Both the position numbers and the translations under genes were made by a program. This document shows positions 1-7,186 of a stretch of DNA of 64,000 nucleotides, in pieces (position 1 is the first letter of the stretch; the number at the start of each line of letters is the position of its first letter). This DNA comes from Haliea sp. E1-2-M8. GTDB lineage: Bacteria; Pseudomonadota; Gammaproteobacteria; Pseudomonadales; Halieaceae. The notes beneath the pieces are model-generated. The model was not told the origin of the DNA. It worked only from the letters and a program-made list of their open reading frames with translations, and did not search any database. The DNA lies in the NCBI RefSeq assembly GCF_030649675.1, contig NZ_JAUTDR010000017.1, positions 6,761 through 70,760 on the forward strand, read 5' to 3'.

Positions 1-91
1 TGTCAGAATTTTTAACGATGGCCTCGCAGTATTTGACGCAGTCATAAATCCGTTTCATCAACTTATTGAAAAATAAAAAAAAGGCTGAGGC

Positions 92-107
92 TGGCATGAG
101 CAATGCT
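92..107 (+). promoter_or_regulatory. Candidate sigma-54 (-24/-12) promoter
   Basis: The sequence TGGCATGAGCAATGCT matches the RpoN consensus (TGGCACG-N4-TTGCW) at 14 of 16 positions. The GG at 93-94 and GC at 105-106 are ten bases apart, as required. It would start transcription near 118, about 55 bases before the start codon of the PEP-CTERM protein at 173. PEP-CTERM genes are commonly driven by RpoN with the PrsK/PrsR two-component system, so position and target agree. No enhancer site for an activator was identified in the 90 bases upstream. Confidence 0.6.
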
Positions 108-172
108 AAGAAGGGTCACTGGAGTGACGCTCTGCAATCATTTCAGCCCAACCCAGCGAATTGGAGATGAAA

Positions 173-1066
173 ATGAAAACGAACGTAAAAAACCTGACGA
201 TCGCACTGGCTCTCATCTTACCCGCCCCTGCCATGGCTTTCATTATCTCGCCGGTCAACAGCGATGCCGCCGCGACACTGTTCGCCGCGTTGCTCGGGCC
301 AGATAGCGGCATCAACGTCGATATGACTACCCTGGCCTTCGTCGGCAAGACCACCGTGGGCGAGGAGCAGTCCGCCACCTACACCGGTATGAACCTGGTG
401 CCTGACGACGGTGTTGGCGCTACCATCACTAATCCCGACGGGATCCTGCTGACCTCAGGTCATGCCAACATGCCCACGACCAACACGGAATCAAACTTCT
501 CGAACAGCCTGAGCCAACCCGGCACTGGCTCTAATGCCGCGCTGAGTACCTTGTCTGGGAATAACACCTTCGACCAGAATTTCCTCTCTTTCGATTTCAC
601 ATTGGCCGCTGGCAACGCCGTCAGCGCTAACTTCGTATTCGCCTCCGATGAGTTCCCAACGCAAACCGTGACCGATATCTTCGGTTTCTTCGTCGACGGT
701 GTAAACAACGCCTTCTTCCCCGGCGGAGCGCTGGTCAGTAACGTTCCGCAGGCAAACTTCCAGTCCAACCCGGTAGGCAGCAGCCGCTATCCTAACGAGT
801 ACAACGGATTCACGCCCAGCCTCACCGTCACTGGCCTGCTGGCCCCCGGCTTGACGACCCATAACATGCTGATCGCCATCGCCGATACATTTGATAGTAT
901 CTTCGACAGTGGTGTGTTCATCGGCAATCTGCGGTCCACTACGGCAAGCAGCGGCGGTATCGGCGATCCCGCGCCTGTCGCCTCTGTGCCCGTGCCCGCG
1001 ACCTATGCACTAATGGCCATCGGCCTGGCGCTTCTGGGCGCACTGCGTCGCCGCAGCGCTGTCTGA
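173..1066 (+). CDS. PEP-CTERM sorted, choice-of-anchor L domain protein
   Basis: A 297-residue exported protein. The N-terminus is a signal peptide (MKTNVKNLTIALALILPAPA then MAF). The body resembles the choice-of-anchor L domain, an extracellular beta-rich domain rich in Asn, Thr and Gly. The last 26 residues are a sorting tag: VPVP, a hydrophobic stretch (ATYALMAIGLALLGAL) and RRR. Such tags are processed by exosortase (XrtA/EpsH family), usually with exopolysaccharide export; no exosortase lies in this window. The ATG at 173 is chosen because GGAG at 163-166 sits six bases upstream; an in-frame ATG at 167 is less well placed. The gene is monocistronic, with a sigma-54-like promoter before it and a terminator after it. 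Probable role: surface or biofilm-matrix protein; ligand unknown. Confidence 0.85.
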   Translation: MKTNVKNLTIALALILPAPAMAFIISPVNSDAAATLFAALLGPDSGINVDMTTLAFVGKTTVGEEQSATYTGMNLVPDDGVGATITNPDGILLTSGHANMPTTNTESNFSNSLSQPGTGSNAALSTLSGNNTFDQNFLSFDFTLAAGNAVSANFVFASDEFPTQTVTDIFGFFVDGVNNAFFPGGALVSNVPQANFQSNPVGSSRYPNEYNGFTPSLTVTGLLAPGLTTHNMLIAIADTFDSIFDSGVFIGNLRSTTASSGGIGDPAPVASVPVPATYALMAIGLALLGALRRRSAV

Positions 1067-1088
1067 AGCTGCAACATCCCCAATGGGG

Positions 1089-1116
1089 AAAGCCGGCATA
1101 GAAGTGTCGGCTTTTT
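1089..1116 (+). terminator. Rho-independent terminator after the PEP-CTERM gene
   Basis: AAGCCGGCA at 1090-1098 pairs with TGTCGGCTT at 1105-1113, with one G-U pair and a six-base loop, and runs into a T tract (1112-1116). It begins about 20 bases after the stop codon of the PEP-CTERM gene. It also separates that gene from the opposing hydrolase ending at 1132. Confidence 0.75.
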
Positions 1117-1131
1117 CATTCCAGCTGTAGC

Positions 1132-2304
1132 TCAAGTTGCCACTCGGCTCCCGCCTTTGGTCCACCACTGAATGAGCTGTTGGTGCACCCGGGGGTCACT
1201 CAGCAGGGCAAAGTGATTGCGCTCGTGGAACACCTTGCAGTGTTCAGGGTTGACCTCCAGGCACCTTGACGTGTCCTTGTGATAACCCACAGCGCTGTCG
1301 GTGCGCACCAGCATATCTCCGAGCAGCACACCCAGAGGGTGGCGCAGGTGCGCGCCCAGCGTGGCGGCGACAAAGTAGTAGTCGACACTTGGCATCAGGG
1401 GTACTGCTCGGCGCCGGTCCCTGCCGGGTCGGTCCGGATGCCAACCCTCCCAGTCTTCGTCAAGCAGGTTGCCAAAGCGCAAGTCCTTGATACCCGCGCT
1501 TCTGTATTTCCCCAGTGCCAGCGGTCGCGTGAACCGTGTCTGCTGTAGCATGAGATCAAGGGCGTGGCCCGCCCGCTCCAGCGGCGCACCGTGATGCGGT
1601 GTGCCGAGGCAGACAATCCGCCGCAGGGCCGGCAGCCAGGGCATCTTCGCTTGCTCTGCGTACCAGCAGGCGCTGCGGATCACCAGTCCTCCCATGCTGT
1701 GCCCGACCAGGGACAGCGACTCCAGCGGCACTGGCCAGGCCCTGAACAGGGCGTCCAGCAGCGCTGCCAGCTCGCGACCGTTGCAGGAGACGTTGCGACC
1801 GCTGTTGTACCGCAGGTACAGCGGAGTACAGCCCAGCGCCTGCTGCAGGCTGGAGCCGAGTGCAGGCGCCCCCGCGCGTGACCAGCCAAGCTCTGACATG
1901 CCGAGACCGTGCACCATCAGCGCAACGTGGCTGGCAGGCCTGGGAATGGCCGCCGCCAGTGCCTCTGGCTCCAGGCACAGCACGGTGCTATCGCAGAGCA
2001 GGGTCATGGGGATGGCGAGCGGATTTGCGGTTGCCTCCAGGTGATCGCCAAAAGCGCCGTTGAGCGCGGCGATTGCGCGCAGTTCAGCGGCCGAGCCGGT
2101 GTGGTTGGCGACCATTGAGCCGGGTAGCAGTGCAAGGGAGCGGTCCACCCCTTGCCGCAGGGCGCCATTCACACCGCGGATGATCGCGTACACCGAGGCT
2201 GCAATGGGGCCTCGGGCGATCGACTTGTGCACGCCCTCCACCGCATTGGTAACACCTGCCACGGAATCAAAGGCCAGCCGTAACCCGCCCTGAATGGTGT
2301 GCAT
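1132..2304 (-). CDS. alpha/beta hydrolase, lipase/esterase-like
   Basis: A 390-residue predicted alpha/beta hydrolase. After about 120 uncharacterised residues comes the oxyanion-loop motif VHGLG (131-135), then the nucleophile elbow GHSMGG with Ser203, then LGTPHHGAPLE, typical of lipase/PGAP1-like folds. A late His in RNHFALL is the likely catalytic His. There is no signal peptide, so a cytoplasmic or membrane-associated esterase is expected; the substrate is unknown. The ATG at 2304 is preferred to an in-frame start at 2403 because the latter would overlap the upstream regulator by 67 bases, and a G-rich stretch precedes 2304. It lies 32 bases downstream of the ribbon-helix-helix gene on the same strand, so the two are probably co-transcribed. 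Confidence 0.75.
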   Translation of the reverse strand: MHTIQGGLRLAFDSVAGVTNAVEGVHKSIARGPIAASVYAIIRGVNGALRQGVDRSLALLPGSMVANHTGSAAELRAIAALNGAFGDHLEATANPLAIPMTLLCDSTVLCLEPEALAAAIPRPASHVALMVHGLGMSELGWSRAGAPALGSSLQQALGCTPLYLRYNSGRNVSCNGRELAALLDALFRAWPVPLESLSLVGHSMGGLVIRSACWYAEQAKMPWLPALRRIVCLGTPHHGAPLERAGHALDLMLQQTRFTRPLALGKYRSAGIKDLRFGNLLDEDWEGWHPDRPGRDRRRAVPLMPSVDYYFVAATLGAHLRHPLGVLLGDMLVRTDSAVGYHKDTSRCLEVNPEHCKVFHERNHFALLSDPRVHQQLIQWWTKGGSRVAT

Positions 2305-2336
2305 GGAGAGCCCCCCCCGTTTTATCGGCTGTGGGT

Positions 2337-2828
2337 TCACAGCTCGCCCTCCTCGTCCGGGCCTGAAGCCTGCCCGCCCAGCTTGCCGAGGCAGGCGAGG
2401 CACAGTAGCGCCGGGCGGTGACCCGTTGGCACGCCGATGGCGGCGCGCACGCCCCGTTCGAGAATTGTATTACAATCTTCGCAAACGCCATTGCGATTGA
2501 GCGTGGCTTCATGCCAGCCGATAATTGCCCCGGGTTCGGCTGGAAGGGCCAATGTGCTCTCGGTAACGAGGGCCTGAGCTACCGGGTTGCGGCCCTGTAC
2601 GGCGCGCGCGATCCGAGCGCTGTCGCTGACCACGTCTTCCACCAGATTAAAGGTGTTGAGCAGCACATTGCGCACGACGGTGGACACCGATAGCCCGAGC
2701 TGTTCGGCGCGCCCGCGCAACTCTTCATCGAGGTGCTCGGGTATTCGCGCCTGCAGGACTCTGGGCTTTCTCTGCTTGCCTTTATTGCCCGCCGGTTTGC
2801 GTGTTTGCGCCATGCCAGGTTCAGCCAT
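2337..2828 (-). CDS. ribbon-helix-helix regulator with C-terminal CxxC pairs
   Basis: A 163-residue protein. Residues 25-60 (VLQARIPEHLDEELRGRAEQ, then LGLSVSTVVRNVL) look like a ribbon-helix-helix DNA-binding domain, preceded by a basic lysine-rich tail. The C-terminal half has CEDC and CLAC, four cysteines that could bind one zinc or iron. It is the first gene of a likely two-gene unit with the esterase. Inverted TGTATTACA elements lie just before its start codon, suggesting autoregulation. The start is ATG 2828; MAQ at 2813 is an alternative, and neither has a strong ribosome site. A toxin-antitoxin role is unlikely because the partner is a large hydrolase. The regulatory role is inferred. 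Confidence 0.6.
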   Translation of the reverse strand: MAEPGMAQTRKPAGNKGKQRKPRVLQARIPEHLDEELRGRAEQLGLSVSTVVRNVLLNTFNLVEDVVSDSARIARAVQGRNPVAQALVTESTLALPAEPGAIIGWHEATLNRNGVCEDCNTILERGVRAAIGVPTGHRPALLCLACLGKLGGQASGPDEEGEL

Positions 2829-2830
2829 AG

Positions 2831-2870
2831 TGTATTACATTAAAGCCAAATGTAGTTCATGTGTAATACA
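2831..2870. promoter_or_regulatory. Candidate operator: inverted TGTATTACA elements
   Basis: TGTATTACA (2831-2839) is repeated in inverted form as TGTAATACA (2862-2870), with centres 31 bases apart (about three helical turns). A degenerate copy, TGTAGTTCA (2851-2859), lies between them. The block starts three bases upstream of the ribbon-helix-helix start codon. A further TTGTATTACAA lies at 2465-2475 inside that gene. This is the usual arrangement for autorepression by a small ribbon-helix-helix protein. It also lies within the 195-base region shared with the divergent ectB gene. Confidence 0.45.
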
Positions 2871-3023
2871 AAAGCAAGCCAGCTACTGCTGCAGTCTGAG
2901 GGCAGAGGTTCTGGACAACAGGTCGACAGGTGGACGGGTAGCCATGTCAAGCCTGAATTTTTTGTCGTTATTGCGCTAGGATTAACCATTGTCTGGCGCG
3001 TGCGCATTTGAGGGAGAACAGGT

Positions 3024-4280
3024 ATGGAAGTGTTTGAGAAGCATGAGTCGCAAGTTCGCGGCTACATTCGATCCTTTCCGGTAGTTTTTGACAAGGCTAT
3101 CGGAGCGGAGCTGTTCGATGAAGACGGCAACCGCTTTATCGATTTCTTCGCGGGCGCAGGCACTCTGAACTACGGTCACAATCCCGAAGCGGCCGTTGAG
3201 GCGAGCATCAAGTACCTGCAGGATCGGCGCATCGCCCACGGCCTCGACAAGGCCACGGTCGCCAAGAAAACGTTCATCGAGGTGTTCGTCAAGTATATCC
3301 TTGAACCCCGAGGTTACGATTACAAAATGCAGTTTACCGGTCCCACCGGTACCAACTGTACCGAAGCCGCGATGAAACTCGCGCGCCAGGTCAAGGGCCG
3401 GGCCAACATCGTCGCCTTTACCAACGGCTACCATGGACACACCATGGGCGCTCTGGCGGTGACGGGCAACGAGGCCTATCGCGATGCGTCCTACGGCTCG
3501 CGGGGTGCAGTGTCGTTCATGCCCTTTGACGGCTTTCTCGGCGACGACATTGATACGATTCACGTCTTCCGCCGCTTTCTTGAGGATCACGGTTCCGGTA
3601 TGGAGACGCCGGCGGCGGTGATTGTGGAGACGGTCCAGGGGGAGGGCGGGATCAACGTCGCTTCCACCGATTGGCTGCAAAGGCTCGCCGCCCTGTGCAA
3701 GGAATTCGATATTCTGCTTATCATCGACGATATTCAGGTCGGGAACGGTCGCACCGGCAAGTTCTTCAGCTTTGAAGAAGCCGGTATAGAACCAGACATG
3801 GTTTGCCTTTCCAAATCAATTGGCGGCGGCAACCCGATGGCGCTGCTGTTGATGAAACCGGAGGCCGACGTCTGGTCGCCGGGAGAGCATACCGGCACCT
3901 TCCGCGGCAATTCAATGGCGTTTGTGGCGGCCACCGAGCTCATTCAACAATATTGGGCTGATGACAAACTCACCGCGGAAGTGGCGCGCAAGTCCGTCAT
4001 CATGCTGGAAGCCCTGGATGGTTTGCGCGACGAGTTTCCCGCGCTGAACTGCAAGGTGCGTGGCCGCGGTCTGGTGCTGGGTATTGAGACCCCCGTAGCC
4101 GGGTTCTCAGACAAAGTGGCTGCCAGGGCATTTGAGAAACGGCTGGTGTGCGAGACATGTGGCGCTGATAGTCAGGTCAACAAGCTCTTCGTGGCGCTCA
4201 ATATCGAAGACGAGCTGTTGCACGAGGGGCTGGCGCTATTCCGTGAGGCGTTCCGGGAAGTGGCGCAAGAGACACTGTAG
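3024..4280 (+). CDS. ectB: diaminobutyrate--2-oxoglutarate transaminase (EctB-like)
   Basis: A 418-residue class-III PLP aminotransferase, the normal EctB length. It converts L-aspartate 4-semialdehyde and glutamate to L-2,4-diaminobutyrate and 2-oxoglutarate. Features seen are DFFAGAGTLNYGHNP near residue 45, TGPTGTNCTEAA in the cofactor phosphate region, IIDDIQVGNGRTG carrying the PLP-ring Asp, and the Schiff-base lysine in LSKSIGGGNPMA. The start at 3024 follows GGGAG about nine bases upstream. Unlike the usual ectABC operon there is no ectA or ectC beside it: the next gene is convergent and the upstream gene is divergent. It could supply diaminobutyrate to another pathway, or ectA/ectC may be elsewhere. 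Confidence 0.85.
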   Translation: MEVFEKHESQVRGYIRSFPVVFDKAIGAELFDEDGNRFIDFFAGAGTLNYGHNPEAAVEASIKYLQDRRIAHGLDKATVAKKTFIEVFVKYILEPRGYDYKMQFTGPTGTNCTEAAMKLARQVKGRANIVAFTNGYHGHTMGALAVTGNEAYRDASYGSRGAVSFMPFDGFLGDDIDTIHVFRRFLEDHGSGMETPAAVIVETVQGEGGINVASTDWLQRLAALCKEFDILLIIDDIQVGNGRTGKFFSFEEAGIEPDMVCLSKSIGGGNPMALLLMKPEADVWSPGEHTGTFRGNSMAFVAATELIQQYWADDKLTAEVARKSVIMLEALDGLRDEFPALNCKVRGRGLVLGIETPVAGFSDKVAARAFEKRLVCETCGADSQVNKLFVALNIEDELLHEGLALFREAFREVAQETL

Positions 4281-4304
4281 GCTCCGGTTCGCACTGTGGG
4301 GCAG

Positions 4305-5615
4305 TCAGCTTTGACCGATGAGTAGCTTCCGGACGGCCGGTGTGGAGGCGATCTCGCCGCGATTCAGGAACGCCTCGTGGTGCTCTTCCACTTCCTCCAG
4401 ATCGTACTCATAGTTCACCAGCAGTCCCGCTGACTGCTGTAGCCCCTTCGATGAGATATCCCCGAGCCAGTTGATGCGGGCGATGCTGGCGCCGTTGCCA
4501 AGGTGGAAACGGGCCACCGGGTCCAGCGGCACGCTACCGCGCTTTTCCTGCAGCAGGTAACGGGCGCACAGCCGCATGAGCAGCGGCTGCAGTCTGCTGT
4601 TCAAACCTTCATCCTGGTACCAGTGGGATGAGTCCAGCGCGCCGAGCAGGGCGGCATCCTGGGCGCCGAGCAGGGTCTGCTGTTCGTCCGCCAGCACCCG
4701 GTTCAGCCAGGCCCTGAAACCCGGTATTGGCGACAGGGTGGCAAATTCATCCAGCTGCGGCAGTTCCTCCTTCAACCGCATGACGACCTGCTTGATCAGG
4801 AAGTTGCCGAAACTGATGCCCCGCAGGCCGGGCTGGCAGTTGCTGATGGAGTAGAAAATGGCGGTTTTCAGGCGTTCCTGGTCAACCGCGCCGTCCTGTG
4901 GCGCGAGGATGCTCTGTACCGAGCTGGACACCGAAGCTACCAGCGCAACTTCGACAAAGATCAGCGGTTCATCCGGCAGCGCCGGGTGGAAGAAGCCGAA
5001 ACAGCGCCGATCCTGGGCATCCAGGCGTCGGCGCAGATCGTCCCAGCCCTGCATCTCGTGCACGGCCTCGTATTCGATCAGTTTCTCCAGCACCGAGGCC
5101 GGTGAATCCCAGTCCAGGGTTCTGAGCTTGAGGAAACCGGGGTTGAACCAGGAGCTGAGCAGGTGTTGCAGGTCGTCGTCCACGGCCCGCAGCGAATCGT
5201 CAGCGGGCATCAGTGCCAACAAATCTTCGCGCATGTTGACCACGGTGCGGGTGCCCCTGGGGGCCATGTTGATGCGCCGGAACAGGGTCTGTCGCGGTGA
5301 TTCAACTGCCTGCGCCAGTGCCCGGTAGGCCTCCAGGCTGAGGGTGTCGCGATAGTCCGCCGCGCAGCGGTTGATCAGCTCCGGGTCCGGGTTGTAGTTG
5401 GCAGCCAGTCTGTGGAAAAAATCAGCTTTCTTTACCTCACTGAGCCTGGCGTAAGCGACTGCTACCTCATCTGCCAAAGCGATGCCTAGCGCCTCCCCCT
5501 TGTTGGAATAGAGCTCGCGACACAGAGCGGTGATGGTGTTTCTGTTGCGGGCAGAGCGCCGCAGCAGGTTCTTGCCGGCGTTGGCCACGGAGTTTAGCCA
5601 GCGATTGATGACCAT
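4305..5615 (-). CDS. malonyl-CoA decarboxylase
   Basis: A 436-residue protein matching malonyl-CoA decarboxylase along its length. It has an all-helical N-terminal part (about 1-140) and a GNAT-like C-terminal catalytic part. Family signatures seen are FFHPALPDEPLIFVEVAL near residue 210, GLRGISFGNFLIKQVV, FATLSPIPGFRAWL with the catalytic Ser region, and FHLGNGASIARINWLGD near the end. The reaction is malonyl-CoA to acetyl-CoA plus CO2, used in malonate catabolism or in controlling malonyl-CoA. No malonyl-CoA synthetase or transporter lies next to it. It is convergent with ectB (24 bases apart). A terminator for the upstream reductase separates it from that operon, so it has its own promoter. 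Confidence 0.9.
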   Translation of the reverse strand: MVINRWLNSVANAGKNLLRRSARNRNTITALCRELYSNKGEALGIALADEVAVAYARLSEVKKADFFHRLAANYNPDPELINRCAADYRDTLSLEAYRALAQAVESPRQTLFRRINMAPRGTRTVVNMREDLLALMPADDSLRAVDDDLQHLLSSWFNPGFLKLRTLDWDSPASVLEKLIEYEAVHEMQGWDDLRRRLDAQDRRCFGFFHPALPDEPLIFVEVALVASVSSSVQSILAPQDGAVDQERLKTAIFYSISNCQPGLRGISFGNFLIKQVVMRLKEELPQLDEFATLSPIPGFRAWLNRVLADEQQTLLGAQDAALLGALDSSHWYQDEGLNSRLQPLLMRLCARYLLQEKRGSVPLDPVARFHLGNGASIARINWLGDISSKGLQQSAGLLVNYEYDLEEVEEHHEAFLNRGEIASTPAVRKLLIGQS

Positions 5616-5629
5616 GAGCTACCCATCTG

Positions 5630-5663
5630 AAAAAAGCCAGCCCCGGATGTTACTTGGGCTGGC
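5630..5663 (-). terminator. Rho-independent terminator after the disulfide reductase
   Basis: Read on the minus strand, GCCAGCCC (5663-5656) pairs with GGGCTGGC (5643-5636) and is followed directly by six T (5635-5630). It lies about 57 bases after the stop codon of the reductase and about 15 bases before the malonyl-CoA decarboxylase start, separating the two units. Confidence 0.8.
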
Positions 5664-5719
5664 AGGCCATGACCATACCCCTCAGCTATGGCAAAGGGAT
5701 AACGGTGGTCTGCCCGGCA

Positions 5720-7186
5720 TCAATCCAGCGCTTCGAGCTGGTAGCCTTCGCAAGCAGCGAGGTCGGAGTAGTCAAACTGGGATTCCCGGGCGATCTCACG
5801 CAAGGCGGTACGCAGGCCCTCTTCCAGCACCGGGTGGTAGAACGGCATGGCCAAAAGATCAGCCGCGGTAAGTCCGCGATGAATGGCCAGAGCAATCAGG
5901 TGGGCCAGATGTTCCGCTGCGGGAGCGCACATTTCGGCTCCGAGAATAGGGCCCCCATCCCGTGCCGCATAGACACGCAGAATGCCCTCGTCGCGCTGCG
6001 CGGTCAGCGCGCGCCCTTGCGACGAGAAATCCACACAGCCGGTGATGAATTGCCCGGGTTCGAGATCGGCATGGCGCTGACCGATCATCGCCACACCGGG
6101 AGACGAAAAAACCACGGCGAGTGGTGTGCGGCGCTCAAAACATGCCACCTCATCGCTGACCGCATTGACGCCGGCGATAAAGCCTTCATCCGCGGCTTCA
6201 TGAAGCACACTGCGATAGGCGTTGGCATCGCCGGCAATAAAAATCGGCAGATCCCTGATTTGCATGGTTGTGGGATCAAACGGTGGCAGGCCGCGCTGGT
6301 TGAGCTTGACACCCAGCGCAGACAAACCAATGTCTTCGAGGTTCGGCTTTCGACCTATGGCCACGAGCACCTTTTCCACCTCCAGGTCGATGGGGCCGGC
6401 CTGTACCCGCACGCCGTCGCGAGTCGCACTGAGCTGGACTTCATGTCCCGTAGTCAGGGTCAGCTCTTCGCTTAGCGCAGCCCGCAGGCAGGCGCTGACT
6501 GCGGGATCGGAAATTCCCGCCAGCTGGTCACTATCGCTGAATGCGTGTACCTTCACCCCAAGTCGAGCGAGCGCCTGGGCCATTTCGACGCCCAGAGGCC
6601 CCAGGCCAATTACGGCCATGGAGGCCGGCAGTGTTTCCTGTTCAAAAAAAGTATCGGTGGTCAGGATTCGATCGCCCAGCTTGCGCCATTGATCAAGCAC
6701 AATCGGATGCGATCCGGTGGCGATAATAATGCGTTGCGCTGCAAATACCTGATCGTGAACCTCAACCGTATTTGGCCCGGTAAGCCGGGCTCGCCCTTCG
6801 ATACTCTGCTTACCAAGCGATTCGGTTGCCTTGAGTACTCCCGCAACAAAACGATCGCGCAAGGCGCGTACCCGCTGCAAAACCGCCGCTGTGTCGATCG
6901 ATAAACCGGCGCTGCCGCGAATACCGAAGGCGTCAGCTCTGTGGCGCGCATGATAGGCATTGGCAGCTTCGATCAGGGCCTTGGAGGGCATACAGCCAAC
7001 CCGGGCGCAGGTGGTACCGTATGGCCTTTCATTGATCAGTACGAAGCTGTCGGTTTTCTTTTTGACCTCGCGAACAGCGGCCAACCCTGCCGAGCCGGCC
7101 CCGATAATGACAACATCAACCTGGGTACTTGCCCCCTGCCGTGCACCGCGCCCGCCCATTGCGTCATGGTTTCCTTCGCCAGTCAT
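5720..7186 (-). CDS. dihydrolipoamide dehydrogenase-like flavoprotein
   Basis: A 488-residue class-I pyridine-nucleotide disulfide oxidoreductase. It has an FAD motif (VVIIGAGSAG, 25-34), a redox-active Cys60/Cys65 pair in TTCARVGCMPSK, an NAD(P) motif in AVIGLGPLGVEMA, the second FAD motif FIAGDANAY, and a C-terminal HPVLEE that fits the catalytic His/Glu of lipoamide dehydrogenases. CARVGCMPSK differs from the usual CLNVGCIPSK of complex-bound E3 enzymes, and no 2-oxoacid dehydrogenase genes are nearby. The true disulfide substrate is therefore uncertain. Its ATG overlaps the antiporter stop codon (ATGA, 7183-7186), so the two are translationally coupled. A terminator follows at 5663-5630. 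Confidence 0.8.
   Translation of the reverse strand: MTGEGNHDAMGGRGARQGASTQVDVVIIGAGSAGLAAVREVKKKTDSFVLINERPYGTTCARVGCMPSKALIEAANAYHARHRADAFGIRGSAGLSIDTAAVLQRVRALRDRFVAGVLKATESLGKQSIEGRARLTGPNTVEVHDQVFAAQRIIIATGSHPIVLDQWRKLGDRILTTDTFFEQETLPASMAVIGLGPLGVEMAQALARLGVKVHAFSDSDQLAGISDPAVSACLRAALSEELTLTTGHEVQLSATRDGVRVQAGPIDLEVEKVLVAIGRKPNLEDIGLSALGVKLNQRGLPPFDPTTMQIRDLPIFIAGDANAYRSVLHEAADEGFIAGVNAVSDEVACFERRTPLAVVFSSPGVAMIGQRHADLEPGQFITGCVDFSSQGRALTAQRDEGILRVYAARDGGPILGAEMCAPAAEHLAHLIALAIHRGLTAADLLAMPFYHPVLEEGLRTALREIARESQFDYSDLAACEGYQLEALD

Noticed and set aside
2304-2337. Toxin-antitoxin pair (ribbon-helix-helix plus downstream gene)
   Set aside because: The downstream protein is a 390-residue alpha/beta hydrolase with GHSMGG, not a small toxin.
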